Part shown: positions 56,812-64,000 of the stretch, piece by piece
How positions within the stretch are numbered: position 1 is the first letter of the stretch
Layout of the letters: each line of letters starts with the position of its first letter
DNA from: Gaiellasilicea sp963794385
GTDB lineage: Bacteria > Actinomycetota > Thermoleophilia > Gaiellales > Gaiellaceae
DNA: 64,000 nucleotides
Assembly: GCA_963794385.1 (NCBI GenBank)
Contig: CAWCDT010000013.1
Span: 36,831 to 100,830, forward strand
Direction of reading: 5' to 3'
Position numbers and translations under genes: made by a program
Notes under the pieces: model-generated
The model's input: the letters and a program-made list of their open reading frames with translations, nothing else
Told to the model about the DNA's origin: nothing
Database searches by the model: none

Positions 56812-57959
56812 CCGGCGAGCCGGATCGGCATGATCAGGTACGTGAAGTCGCCCGCGGCGTCCTCGAGGATCGCAGGCCGGAGGGGGTTGATCAGCTTCAC
56901 CTTGACGTCCTCGCCGACGATCGCGTCGACGCCGTCGCGGAGGAACTCGGCGTTGAAGCCGATCACGAACTCCTCGCCCGCGTACGGCGCCGGCATCGTC
57001 TCCTTCGTCTCGCCGACGTCCTGGGTCTGTGCGGAGACGGTCAGCTCGCCCTCGGCCAGGCGCAGGCGCAGGGGCGAGTTCCGCAGCGCGAGCACTGAGG
57101 CGCGGCGGACGACGTCCGCAAGCTCCGTCTTCGGCAGCGTCAGCTCGACCTCGAACGTCTCCGGCAGCAGCTGCCGGTAATTCGGGAACTGGCCGTCGAT
57201 GCGTCGCGTCGTCAGCCAGGCGTCGCCCGTGCCAAAGACGGCATGGTTCTCGTGCACGCCGAGCTCCACCGTCTCGCCGCCGGCGAGGCGGGAGAGCTCC
57301 GTCAGCGCGCGGGCAGGGATGATCGCCTCGAGCTCCGGCGCGGATTCGCCGACCTCCGTCTCCTTCACGGAGAGCCGATACGAGTCGGTCGCGACCATCA
57401 AGAGCTTGCCCCCCTCGAAGCGCACGAGGATGCCGGTGAGCACCGGGCGCGACTCGTCGCGCGAGGCCGAGCGTGCGACTCGGTCGACTGTCACGAGCAG
57501 GGCCTCGCGGTCGATCGTGTGCAACTGCGCGTCGACGGCGGGCAGCCGCGGGAAGTCCTCGGCGTTGAAGACGTGCAGCCGCGAGCTGTACGAGCCAGAG
57601 ACGATCTGCACGGTGCCTTCCTCGGGGCGGTACTCGATCGTCACCTCGCTCTCCGGCAGCAGCCGGGCGAGCTCGACGAGCGGCTTGCCGGGGATCACGA
57701 CCGAGCCGTCGCCGTCCACCTCCGCCTCGAGCGTGGTCCGGAGAGACAGCTCCATGTCGGTAGCGGCGAGCGTGAGGCCGGCGGCGTCCGCGGAAAGGAG
57801 GATCCCCGAGAGAACCTGGACCGTGCCCCTAGTCGAGACCGCCCGCGAAACGATGCCGAGCTTCGCAACGAGCTCGTCGCGAGCGACCGCGATCTTCATT
57901 CCGGTGCCGGTGGTCGCCATCCCCGTCATCGTCGCATCTCCCGCTGTCTCTAGCTCCAT
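56808..57959 (-). CDS. dnaN: DNA polymerase III sliding clamp (beta)
   Basis: This is the processivity clamp of the replicase. The three repeated clamp folds are visible in MKIAVARDELVAKLGIVSRA, VTVDRVARSASRDESRPVLTG and the C-terminal LIMPIRLAG (the family end). Three possible ATG starts lie close together: 57959, 57929 (GGGAG eight bases before) and 57899 (MKIAV, the usual family start). The tail of the gene overlaps recF by 4 bp. It is downstream of dnaA in the standard order. Confidence 0.95.
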   Translation of the reverse strand: MELETAGDATMTGMATTGTGMKIAVARDELVAKLGIVSRAVSTRGTVQVLSGILLSADAAGLTLAATDMELSLRTTLEAEVDGDGSVVIPGKPLVELARLLPESEVTIEYRPEEGTVQIVSGSYSSRLHVFNAEDFPRLPAVDAQLHTIDREALLVTVDRVARSASRDESRPVLTGILVRFEGGKLLMVATDSYRLSVKETEVGESAPELEAIIPARALTELSRLAGGETVELGVHENHAVFGTGDAWLTTRRIDGQFPNYRQLLPETFEVELTLPKTELADVVRRASVLALRNSPLRLRLAEGELTVSAQTQDVGETKETMPAPYAGEEFVIGFNAEFLRDGVDAIVGEDVKVKLINPLRPAILEDAAGDFTYLIMPIRLAG

Positions 57960-58116
57960 GATTCTTTAAATCCTCTCGTAGAAGTCATAGGGAGTGTGGA
58001 GGTTGGGGAAGACGGTGCAATCCGGCTTGTGGCAGCCGTTTTCGCGGTGGGCTCCTGCGGTGGAGAAAGCGAAGCGTTCAACAGGCTCGAGCGTCCTCCG
58101 GCAGGTTTCCACGAAT
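57960..58116. other. dnaA-dnaN intergenic region
   Basis: In these 157 bases I see no gene. It contains several weak TGTGG/CCAC boxes (gtgtggagg at 57994-58002, cttgtggca at 58026-58034, gtttccacg at 58105-58113). They could be degenerate DnaA sites, but none fits as well as those beyond dnaA. It carries the promoter for dnaN if dnaN has its own. Confidence 0.4.
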
Positions 58117-59484
58117 TCACCCTGCCTGCTTGATCCTTGCCGTCAACTCCTGCACAAGGTTGTACACAGTGCGGTCCTCGCGAATCATTCCCTCGATCTT
58201 CGCGTTCGCGTGCATCACCGTTGTGTGGTCGCGGCCGCCGAACTCCTTGCCGATCTTCGGGAGGGACGAGTCGGTGAGCGCACGCGAGAGGTACATCGCG
58301 ACCTGTCGCGGGTATGCGATCGACTGGGAGCGCTTCGCACTGCAGAGCTCGTTGACGGTCATCCCGAACCGCTCCGAGACCGTCTCCTGGATCCGGCGGA
58401 TCGAGATCTCGACAGGCTGGCCCCGCGGGAACACGTCCTTGAGCACGTCCTCGGCCAACTCGACGGTCATCGGCCGGCCGGTCAGCGACGAGAAGGCGAC
58501 GACACGCGTCAGTGCGCCCTCGAGCTCGCGGATATTCGTCGTCACCCGCTCGGCGACGTAGATGATCACGTCCGGATCGGGCACGTGGATCCGGTCGGTC
58601 TTCTCCTTCTTGCGCAGAATCGCGATCCGGGTCTCGAGATCAGGCGGTTGGATGTCTGTGATCAGCCCCCACTCGAAGCGAGAGCGGAGCCGTTCCTCCA
58701 GGGTTGCGATCTCCTTCGGTGGCCGGTCGGACGAGATCACGATCTGCCGGCCGGCCTCGTAGAGCGAATTGAAGGTGTGGAAGAACTCCTCCTGGATCCG
58801 CTCCTTGCCCTCGAAGAACTGGACGTCGTCGACGAGCAGCACGTCGTAGGTGCGGTAGCGCTGCTTGAAGCCCTCGATCCGCTTGTCGCGGAGCGAGTTG
58901 ATGAAGTCGTTCATGAACGTCTCGCTCGTGACGTAGCGAGCTGTCAGGCCGCTGCCGTGCTCGCCGACGTACTGGCCGACTGCCTGCAGGAGATGCGTCT
59001 TTCCGAGCCCCGTGCCGCCGTAGATGAAGAGCGGGTTGTAGGCCTGCGCCGGCGCCTCCGCGACTGCGAGCGCGGCTGCGTGCGCGAAGCGGTTGGACGA
59101 GCCGATCACGAAGAGGTCGAACGTGTACTTGAGATTCATCGCGCCGCTCGCAGCGGGCTCGGGGGCGCGGGTGGGCCGCTCCACGGGCGCCCGGTCCGAA
59201 CCGGCGTCGGCGCGGGGGTTGTCGTCGCGGACAGTGAGCTGGATGCGCCGCTCGTGACCGGTCGCGTCCTTGACCGCGGCGCGGATGAGGCCGAGGAAGT
59301 GCCCCTCGATCCACTCTCGCGTGAAGTCGTTCGGGACCGCGATCGCGAAGGTGTCGTCGGTGAGCCCGACGCCCCCCGCGTCGCCGAACCAGCTGCCGAA
59401 CGTCGCCTCGTTCAGCGCCCCCTTGAGCCGACCCGACACCTCCTCCCAGAGGGTGTCAGGTGTCAGCTCGATTTGGTGCTCCAC
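58117..59484 (-). CDS. dnaA: Chromosomal replication initiator DnaA
   Basis: DnaA binds the origin and opens DNA. The 455-residue protein has domain I (LWEEVSGRLKGALNEATFGSWF), a short linker, domain III with YNPLFIYGGTGLGKTHLL (Walker A) and VLLVDDVQFFEGKERIQEEF (Walker B), and domain IV with PRQVAMYLSRALTDSSLPKI and FGGRDHTTVMHANAKI, the DnaA-box-binding signature. The GTG at 59484 gives a normal N-terminus; the open frame to 59703 lies in the origin region. Confidence 0.97.
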   Translation of the reverse strand: MEHQIELTPDTLWEEVSGRLKGALNEATFGSWFGDAGGVGLTDDTFAIAVPNDFTREWIEGHFLGLIRAAVKDATGHERRIQLTVRDDNPRADAGSDRAPVERPTRAPEPAASGAMNLKYTFDLFVIGSSNRFAHAAALAVAEAPAQAYNPLFIYGGTGLGKTHLLQAVGQYVGEHGSGLTARYVTSETFMNDFINSLRDKRIEGFKQRYRTYDVLLVDDVQFFEGKERIQEEFFHTFNSLYEAGRQIVISSDRPPKEIATLEERLRSRFEWGLITDIQPPDLETRIAILRKKEKTDRIHVPDPDVIIYVAERVTTNIRELEGALTRVVAFSSLTGRPMTVELAEDVLKDVFPRGQPVEISIRRIQETVSERFGMTVNELCSAKRSQSIAYPRQVAMYLSRALTDSSLPKIGKEFGGRDHTTVMHANAKIEGMIREDRTVYNLVQELTARIKQAG

Positions 59485-59529
59485 GCGCCGGCCGGCCCTC
59501 TCGGTCGCTCCTCGGAAGGGGCGAGCATA

Positions 59530-59773
59530 GCAGCGTGCCGGAGCGCTCTCAAGGCCTTCTTCCCGACCAAAAACACGCTGATTTGCAGGCCTTTTCGTGA
59601 GTCCACACGACTTTCCACAAGTGTGGAAAACATGTGGGGAGTCGCCGTCGACGGTGCCCGTTTGCGGCCCTTTCGCCGCCTTCGCCGGACTGTGGAAAAC
59701 CACTCCGGAACGACTTGTCTATACTTCCGCTCCCCGCCGTCCCGGCGGCTTGTCTTTCGACCGGAGACCCCTC
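59530..59773. other. Probable replication origin (oriC) between dnaA and rpmH
   Basis: This divergent gap holds DnaA-box-like repeats: tttccaca at 59612-59619, tgtggaaa at 59622-59629, tgtggaaa at 59691-59698, with weaker tgtgggga (59633-59640) and gtccacac (59601-59608). The first two form an inverted pair (8-base arms, 2-base centre). The sequence is AT-richer than the genes beside it. A tatact at 59720-59725 may be the rpmH -10. Box matches and location support oriC. No nuclease or helper element was seen. Confidence 0.6.
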
Positions 59774-59908
59774 TTGAAGCGCACCTACCAGCCCAACGTC
59801 CGACGCCGCAAGCGCAAGCACGGCTTCCGTGCGCGCATGTCGACGCGGGCGGGCCAGGCGATCCTGAAGCGTCGCCGGGCCAAGGGCCGCAAGCGGCTCT
59901 CCGCCTGA
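59774..59908 (+). CDS. rpmH: 50S ribosomal protein L34
   Basis: L34 is a small basic protein of the large ribosomal subunit (44 residues). LKRTYQPNVRRRKRKHGFR and MSTRAGQAILKRRRAKGRKR are the full family sequence. The start codon is TTG at 59774. It heads the rpmH-rnpA-yidD-yidC-jag-rsmG set to the right of the origin. Confidence 0.97.
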   Translation: MKRTYQPNVRRRKRKHGFRARMSTRAGQAILKRRRAKGRKRLSA

Positions 59909-59930
59909 GCCCGCCGACTATCCTCGCAAC

Positions 59931-60281
59931 GTGCAGCGCCGGAACCGCCTGTCCCGCTCGCGGGACTTCGATGCCGTCTACCGCAGCGGCCGCTCGGCCT
60001 CGACGCGCTTCCTCGTCCTCTACTGGTTTCCCCGCGAGGAGGGCGACGCCGACGAGCCCCGGCTCGGCCTGGCCGTGCCGAAGTCGGTCGGGAACGCGGT
60101 TGTCCGGAACCGGGTCAAGCGCCAACTGCGGGAGACGTGGCGGGAGTTGTCCGATCGCGCACGGCCAGGGCACGACTACGTACTCGTCGCCCGGCCCGGC
60201 CTGGCCGAACCGGCGGACACACGCGGCAGCGACTGGCTGGCCGAGCGCGTGACCGAGGTCCTGGACAAGGCGGCCGCGTGA
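59931..60281 (+). CDS. rnpA: Ribonuclease P protein component
   Basis: RnpA is the protein cofactor of RNase P, which trims tRNA 5' ends. The 116-residue protein has RNRLSRSRDFDAVYRSGRSA and the signature VGNAVVRNRVKRQLRE (RNR motif). The start is GTG at 59931, and the stop overlaps the yidD start (GTGA). The catalytic RNA (rnpB) is not in the window. Confidence 0.96.
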   Translation: MQRRNRLSRSRDFDAVYRSGRSASTRFLVLYWFPREEGDADEPRLGLAVPKSVGNAVVRNRVKRQLRETWRELSDRARPGHDYVLVARPGLAEPADTRGSDWLAERVTEVLDKAAA

Positions 60282-60487
60282 AGTACATCGGGATCGGGCT
60301 CGTCCAGGTCTGGCGGCACACCTTTGGGCTCCTCACACCGCCGAACACCTGCAAGTACCACCCCACGTGCTCTCAGTACGCGCTCGACGCGCTGCGCAAG
60401 CACGGGCTCGTCAGGGGCACGGCGAAGGCCGGCTGGCGCCTGCTCCGCTGCAATCCCTGGAGCCATGGCGGAGTCGATCCCGCGTGA
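60278..60487 (+). CDS. yidD: Membrane protein insertion efficiency factor YidD
   Basis: This 69-residue protein helps YidC insert membrane proteins. The hallmark YHPTCSQYALDALRKHG (about residues 28-44) and WRLLRCNPWSHGGVDPA are complete. Start and stop overlap rnpA and yidC by 4 bp each (GTGA both times), so the whole group is translated together. Confidence 0.95.
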   Translation: MKYIGIGLVQVWRHTFGLLTPPNTCKYHPTCSQYALDALRKHGLVRGTAKAGWRLLRCNPWSHGGVDPA

Positions 60488-61308
60488 TCGCCGCCAGCAT
60501 CCTCACCCCGCTCGAGGACCTGCTCACCTGGATCCTCACGCACCTGCACGACAGCGTCGGGCTGACCTGGGCCTGGTCGATCGTCGCGCTCGTCGTGATC
60601 GTGCGAGTCGTGCTTGTGCCGCTGACGGTGCGCCAGATCCACTCGATGCAGAACCTGCAGGCCCACGCACCCGAGATGAAGGCGATCCAGCAGCGCTGGA
60701 AGCATGACAAGCAGCGGATGAACCAGGAGATGATGGCCTTCTACAAGGAGAACCAGATCAACCCGGCGGCGTCGTGCTTGCCGATCCTGGCCCAGTTCCC
60801 GATCTTCATCGGACTCTTCTTCGTCCTGCGCGACTTCAACTCGGAGATCCTGTCCCAGCCGCAGTACGAGGGGACGAGCACCGAGTGGCTCGGCCTGATC
60901 GACATCACCGAGGACACGAAGGTCGGCTGGGGCCCGCTCCTCATCGTCCTCTACGGCATCAGCCAGTTGACGTCCTCGTACCTGATGTCGCAGAACATGC
61001 AGCCCGCACAGCGCGCGATGCTGCTGATCCTTCCGATCGCCTTCATCCCGTTCGTGCTCAACTTCCCCTCCGGTCTGATGCTCTACTGGCTGACGACGAA
61101 CCTGTGGACGACCGGCCAAGGGTTGATTACGCGCCGGTTGACGCCGAAGCCGCAGCCGCAGCCGAAGAAGAGCTCGCGTACCCCGCCGAAGACGGCAACG
61201 ACCGCTGCAGCGACGTCGAACGCGAAGGCACCGGCGGAAACGAAGCCAGCGACGCCGCCGCGTGTCCGCAAGGTGAAGCGGAAGAAGAAGGGCGGCTCCA
61301 GACGGTGA
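60484..61308 (+). CDS. yidC: Membrane protein insertase YidC/Oxa1
   Basis: YidC inserts proteins into the inner membrane. The 274-residue actinobacterial form has LTWAWSIVALVVIVRVVLVPL (TM with the hydrophilic groove Arg), MNQEMMAFYKENQINPAASC, PILAQFPIFIGLFFVL, and LPIAFIPFVLNFPSGLMLYW, followed by a Lys/Pro/Ala-rich tail ending in KVKRKKKGGSRR that can contact the ribosome. The large periplasmic domain of E. coli YidC is absent, as in Gram-positives. Confidence 0.95.
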   Translation: MIAASILTPLEDLLTWILTHLHDSVGLTWAWSIVALVVIVRVVLVPLTVRQIHSMQNLQAHAPEMKAIQQRWKHDKQRMNQEMMAFYKENQINPAASCLPILAQFPIFIGLFFVLRDFNSEILSQPQYEGTSTEWLGLIDITEDTKVGWGPLLIVLYGISQLTSSYLMSQNMQPAQRAMLLILPIAFIPFVLNFPSGLMLYWLTTNLWTTGQGLITRRLTPKPQPQPKKSSRTPPKTATTAAATSNAKAPAETKPATPPRVRKVKRKKKGGSRR

Positions 61309-61318
61309 GCTCGGCGTC

Positions 61319-62026
61319 GTGACCGAGAACTCCGTCGAGATGACCGGCGAGACGGTCGGCGAGGCGAAATGGGCCGCGCTGCGCGAGCTCGAGCGCATGC
61401 ACCCCGGCCTCGACAAGGCCGCCGTCCGCTTCCAGGTCGTCAGCGAGGGCGAGCGGGGTCTGCTCGGCGTCGGCTACACGCCCGCGCGGGTGGTCGCGAG
61501 CGTGGACGAGTCTGCAGCGCCGGCCGCCGAGCCCGCGCCTGTCTCAGAGCGCCGCGAAGACGAGAGCGAGGACGCGGCTCGTCTGCGCGAGCTGGTCGAG
61601 CGGATCGTGCGGGAGATCGGCGTGCAGTGCACCGTCGAGATCGAGGAGACCGAGGACGAGCTCCGCGCGGTCTGCGAGGGCCACGACCTCGGCATGCTGA
61701 TCGGCCGCCACGGGCAGACGATCGACGCGATCCAGTACCTCGCGCACGCGATCCTGTTCAAGGGTCGTTACGACGAGCGCAAGCCCGTGGTGGTGGACGC
61801 GGCCGGCTACCGCGACCGCCGGCAGGCGACACTCGACGCGCTCGCGCTGCGACTGGCCGAGCAGGCAGCCGCGACCGGGCAGCGCGTGGAGCTCGAGCCG
61901 ATGTCGGCCGTCGAGCGCAAGATCGTGCACGAGAAGCTGAAGGAAGATCCCGAGGTCGAGACGGCGAGCGAGGGCACCGAGCCCAACCGTTTCGTCGTCA
62001 TCTACCCGCGCCACGTCGACGTCTAG
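61319..62026 (+). CDS. jag: RNA-binding protein Jag/KhpB (Jag-N, KH, R3H)
   Basis: This 235-residue RNA-binding protein starts with a Jag-N region (EAKWAALRELERMHPGL, VVSEGERGLLGVGYTPARV). It then has a KH domain with the GxxG loop LIGRHGQTIDAIQYLAH (about residues 125-141) and an R3H domain (YRDRRQATLDALAL, ELEPMSAVERKIVHEKL). It typically acts with KhpA on cell-envelope mRNAs. It lies 10 bp after yidC. Confidence 0.93.
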   Translation: MTENSVEMTGETVGEAKWAALRELERMHPGLDKAAVRFQVVSEGERGLLGVGYTPARVVASVDESAAPAAEPAPVSERREDESEDAARLRELVERIVREIGVQCTVEIEETEDELRAVCEGHDLGMLIGRHGQTIDAIQYLAHAILFKGRYDERKPVVVDAAGYRDRRQATLDALALRLAEQAAATGQRVELEPMSAVERKIVHEKLKEDPEVETASEGTEPNRFVVIYPRHVDV

Positions 62027-62027
62027 G

Positions 62028-62071
62028 CATGGGGGAACCCAGGGTTCCCCCATGAGCCCCCTCCTTCTTCG
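62028..62071 (+). repeat. REP-like palindrome upstream of rsmG
   Basis: The perfect 13-bp arms catgggggaaccc (62028-62040) and gggttcccccatg (62042-62054) surround one base. AGCCCCCTCCTTCTTC follows (62055-62070). The same hairpin with the same C-rich tail occurs in inverse orientation at 13834-13874 between thiM and thiD. The jag stop lies just before it. This is a dispersed repeat, possibly acting as a jag terminator. Confidence 0.75.
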
Positions 62072-62152
62072 CAGCGACGCACCATCCGTTCCGGCGCTCC
62101 CGCCGGGCAAAGCCCGGCTCCGCGCGCGAGCAGGTGTCGTCCGAACCGGCCG

Positions 62153-62782
62153 GTGAAGGGCGACGTTCTCGATCGCTGGCTCGCCGCGGTGCTCGAGACG
62201 CCAGGGCTGACTGCGCTTCGCGATCCGGTCGAGGCGCGGCGCGTGCTGCTGGACGACGCCCTAGCGGGAGTCGAGCTGGTCCGCCGCTTTGACGGGCCGA
62301 TCGTGGACGTCGGGAGCGGCGGCGGTACGCCCGGGATCCCGCTGGCGGCGTCGTTGCCGGAGCGTGAGGTGACGCTCCTCGAGGCCGAGCGCCGCAAAGC
62401 CGACTTCCTCGAACGGTGGACTCACGAGCTCCCGAACCTCCGCGTGGTCTGGGGCCGCGCCGAAAGCCAAGCAACAGACTGTTACAAGGTCGCCGTCGCG
62501 AAGGCGCTGGCGCGCCCGCCGGTCGCAGCCGAGTGGTGCCTGCCGCTTGTCGCCGAGGGCGGCGCGGTTGTGCTCTGGGTCGGTCCGACGGCCGACGCCG
62601 GCGCGGTCGCACGTGTCGGCGGGCTGATCGCGGCCGAGCTGGAGGAGTCGCCGCCGGGGTTTCTCGTCCTCCGCAAGGTCGGCCCGACGCCGCCGGGCTT
62701 CCCGCGCCGGCCTGGGATCGCGAAGAAGCGACCGCTGCGTCTAAGGAGGTGGCAGCGCGTCGGCGGAGGCGCATGCCGCTGA
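62153..62782 (+). CDS. rsmG: 16S rRNA (guanine-527-N7) methyltransferase
   Basis: RsmG methylates G527 of 16S rRNA. The 209-residue protein has the AdoMet loop IVDVGSGGGTPGIPLA (about residues 49-64), LLEAERRKADFLERW and VAKALARPPVAAEWCLPLV, and ends in GIAKKRPLRLRRW. The start is GTG at 62153. It follows the REP-like hairpin by about 80 bp and precedes parA, standard for this origin region. The convergent DUF6886-like gene overlaps its end. Confidence 0.93.
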   Translation: MKGDVLDRWLAAVLETPGLTALRDPVEARRVLLDDALAGVELVRRFDGPIVDVGSGGGTPGIPLAASLPEREVTLLEAERRKADFLERWTHELPNLRVVWGRAESQATDCYKVAVAKALARPPVAAEWCLPLVAEGGAVVLWVGPTADAGAVARVGGLIAAELEESPPGFLVLRKVGPTPPGFPRRPGIAKKRPLRLRRWQRVGGGACR

Positions 62783-63330
62783 ACTCGAGCGTCGAGGCGA
62801 CGACCTCGTTCCACGTCGGCCAGAGGTTCGGGAGCGGCCGCAGTTCGATCTCGGCCGCGTCGTCGTAGGGCGACGAGATCCCCGAGCTGCTGCACCTCGA
62901 CGGGCTCGACCGCCGTTCGGGCGATCGAGTAGCCGCCGACGTCGTGTCGCTCGAATGGTGCCTCGGGTAGCCGATAGGCGCGGGGCGGCGTCCAGCGGCG
63001 GCGTTGCCGACCCAGATCCGCTCGAACTGCGCATACGCTGGGGCCAGCTCGCACTCGAGCAGATGTGGACGCGCATGGCACCGGCGAGCAACCGCGCGAC
63101 GTCGGTCGGGTCCGACGACGCGTCGGCCCAGAAGGTGCCGCGGGGACAGTCACGCGGGAACCAGTAGAGCGGCAGATGCCGCGCGTCCAGTGCCCGGACG
63201 AGCGGCTCGCGCCCTCGGCGGTCGCGCTCACGTGGGGCTGGAAGCGCGCGATCGCCGGGTCGTCGCTGATATGCCAGAGTGCGTGAGGCCCCGCGTTGGC
63301 GTACGGAGGGGCGGGGATCGGGCGCAGCAC
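62750..63330 (-). pseudogene. DUF6886-like gene with about three frame breaks
   Basis: Reading the minus strand in changing frames gives a continuous family-like protein: ALWHISDDPAIARFQPHV (start), REPLVRALDARHLPLYWFP and RDCPRGTFWADASSD, then YRLPEAPFERHDVGGYSIA and LPNLWPTWNEVVASTLEFSG at the end. The frame changes near 63215, 63020 and 62880 (approximate). This resembles proteins I know as DUF6886, of unknown function. It may be a true decayed gene or the result of sequence errors. It fills the otherwise empty space between rsmG and parA. Confidence 0.6.
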
Positions 63331-63374
63331 GTCCCGAGGCTCGAGTCGTCCAGGCCCTCACTATCCTCGACAGG

Positions 63375-64000
63375 GTGGCCGGGAGGATCATCGCACTGGC
63401 GAACCAGAAGGGCGGCGTCGGTAAGACGACGACCGCGATCAATCTCGCCGCCTGCCTCGCCGAGGCCGGCGAGCGCGCCCTGCTCGTCGATCTCGATCCG
63501 CAGGCGAACGCGACGTCGGGCCTCGGTGAGCAGGCGAACGGGGTCTCGAGCTACGACCTGCTCGACGGTGCCCCTGTGGCCGAGGTCGCCCGCCCGACGC
63601 GCTTTGGCAACCTCGAGCTCGTCCCCGCGAAGGCGGATCTCGCGGGAGCGGCGGTGGAGCTCTCCCGGCACGCCGATGGCGAGCGCTACCTCCGTAGCTC
63701 CCTCATCGGCGCCCGGGAACGCTACGGCTTCGTCTTCCTGGACTGCCCGCCGTCGTTCGGGCCGCTCACCGTGAACGCGCTGGCGGCCGCCGACAGCGTG
63801 ATCATTCCGGTCCAGGCCGAGTACTACGCCCTCGAAGGCCTCTCTCAGTTGCTCGGCTCGATCGAGCTCGTCAAGTCTCGTCTGAACCCGCGGCTGGGGC
63901 TCGCCGGGATCCTGCTGACGATGGTCGACGGCCGCACTCGGCTCGCCGCTGAGGTCGAGGACGAGGTGCGGCGGCATTTCGGCGACCTCGTGTTCACGCA
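63375..64000 (+). CDS. parA: Chromosome-partitioning ATPase ParA (3' end outside window)
   Basis: ParA (Soj) drives segregation of ParB-bound origins. The first 208 residues are present: GRIIALANQKGGVGKTTTAI (deviant Walker A), LLVDLDPQANATSG, FVFLDCPPSFGPLTVNAL (Walker B region), VIIPVQAEYYALEGLSQL. The start is GTG at 63375. The reading frame is open to the end of the window, so the C-terminus and parB lie beyond. It reads away from the origin. Confidence 0.95.
   Translation, partial: MAGRIIALANQKGGVGKTTTAINLAACLAEAGERALLVDLDPQANATSGLGEQANGVSSYDLLDGAPVAEVARPTRFGNLELVPAKADLAGAAVELSRHADGERYLRSSLIGARERYGFVFLDCPPSFGPLTVNALAAADSVIIPVQAEYYALEGLSQLLGSIELVKSRLNPRLGLAGILLTMVDGRTRLAAEVEDEVRRHFGDLVFT

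Overview
The window is one contiguous piece of a very GC-rich bacterial chromosome. It has dense coding, frequent GTG and TTG starts and many 4-bp stop/start overlaps. The gene families point to a high-GC actinobacterium: MshD-like GNAT, DyP and catalase-like heme proteins, a GyrA intein at the mycobacterial site, and a YCII/ECF sigma cluster. Several key genes are built unlike those of mycobacteria or streptomycetes: split E. coli-type accA/accD, a GyrB with the large TOPRIM insertion, and LigD in PE-ligase-polymerase order. A deep lineage such as Thermoleophilia is my best guess, by inference only. No rRNA, tRNA, CRISPR array, prophage or insertion sequence was recognised.

Layout. 1-11.6 kb: the end of lon, an envelope M23 peptidase, a split TauE/SafE exporter, trehalose-phosphatase, an MFS pump with its divergent HxlR regulator, a PLP decarboxylase, PolX, a GT2 glycosyltransferase and a thioredoxin. 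11.6-14.8 kb: the thiamine operon thiD-thiM-thiE-thiL behind a TPP riboswitch. 14.8-21.8 kb: an MrfA-like helicase, then a cluster with a DyP peroxidase, a catalase-like protein and unknowns. 21.8-23.8 kb: two YCII proteins and their ECF sigma factor. 23.9-28 kb: sulfur genes (homocysteine methyltransferase, Rrf2 regulator, sulfate ABC transporter). 28-34.5 kb: NDH-2, an M48 membrane protease and LigD. 34.7-44.3 kb: lipid synthesis (accD-accA, then sigma-fabZ-fabH-fabD-fabG-fabF) with acetyltransferases, a HAD enzyme and an arginase-like protein between. 44.3-49 kb: a secreted PGRP amidase, an NfeD/SPFH pair and a MerR regulator. 49-64 kb: the replication-origin region, gyrA-gyrB-dciA-recF-dnaN-dnaA on the minus strand and rpmH-rnpA-yidD-yidC-jag-rsmG-parA on the plus strand. 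DnaA-box-like repeats lie between dnaA and rpmH.

Quality. About twenty single-base reading-frame breaks interrupt otherwise well-conserved genes: the HxlR regulator, DyP, YCII-2, the ECF sigma gene, the M48 end, the ligD start, fabF, the PGRP amidase, nfeD, the gyrA intein and a DUF6886-like gene. Most are equivalent to one extra base. The simplest reading is consensus error in the assembly, but five of them fall inside the gyrA intein while the gyrA exteins and gyrB have none, which deserves checking.

The most notable points are the frame-broken GyrA intein, a riboswitch-controlled thiD with no ATG/GTG/TTG start, recF apparently starting at CTG, a small family of REP-like palindromes, two 130-150 bp structured palindromes, and the DyP/catalase-like cluster.
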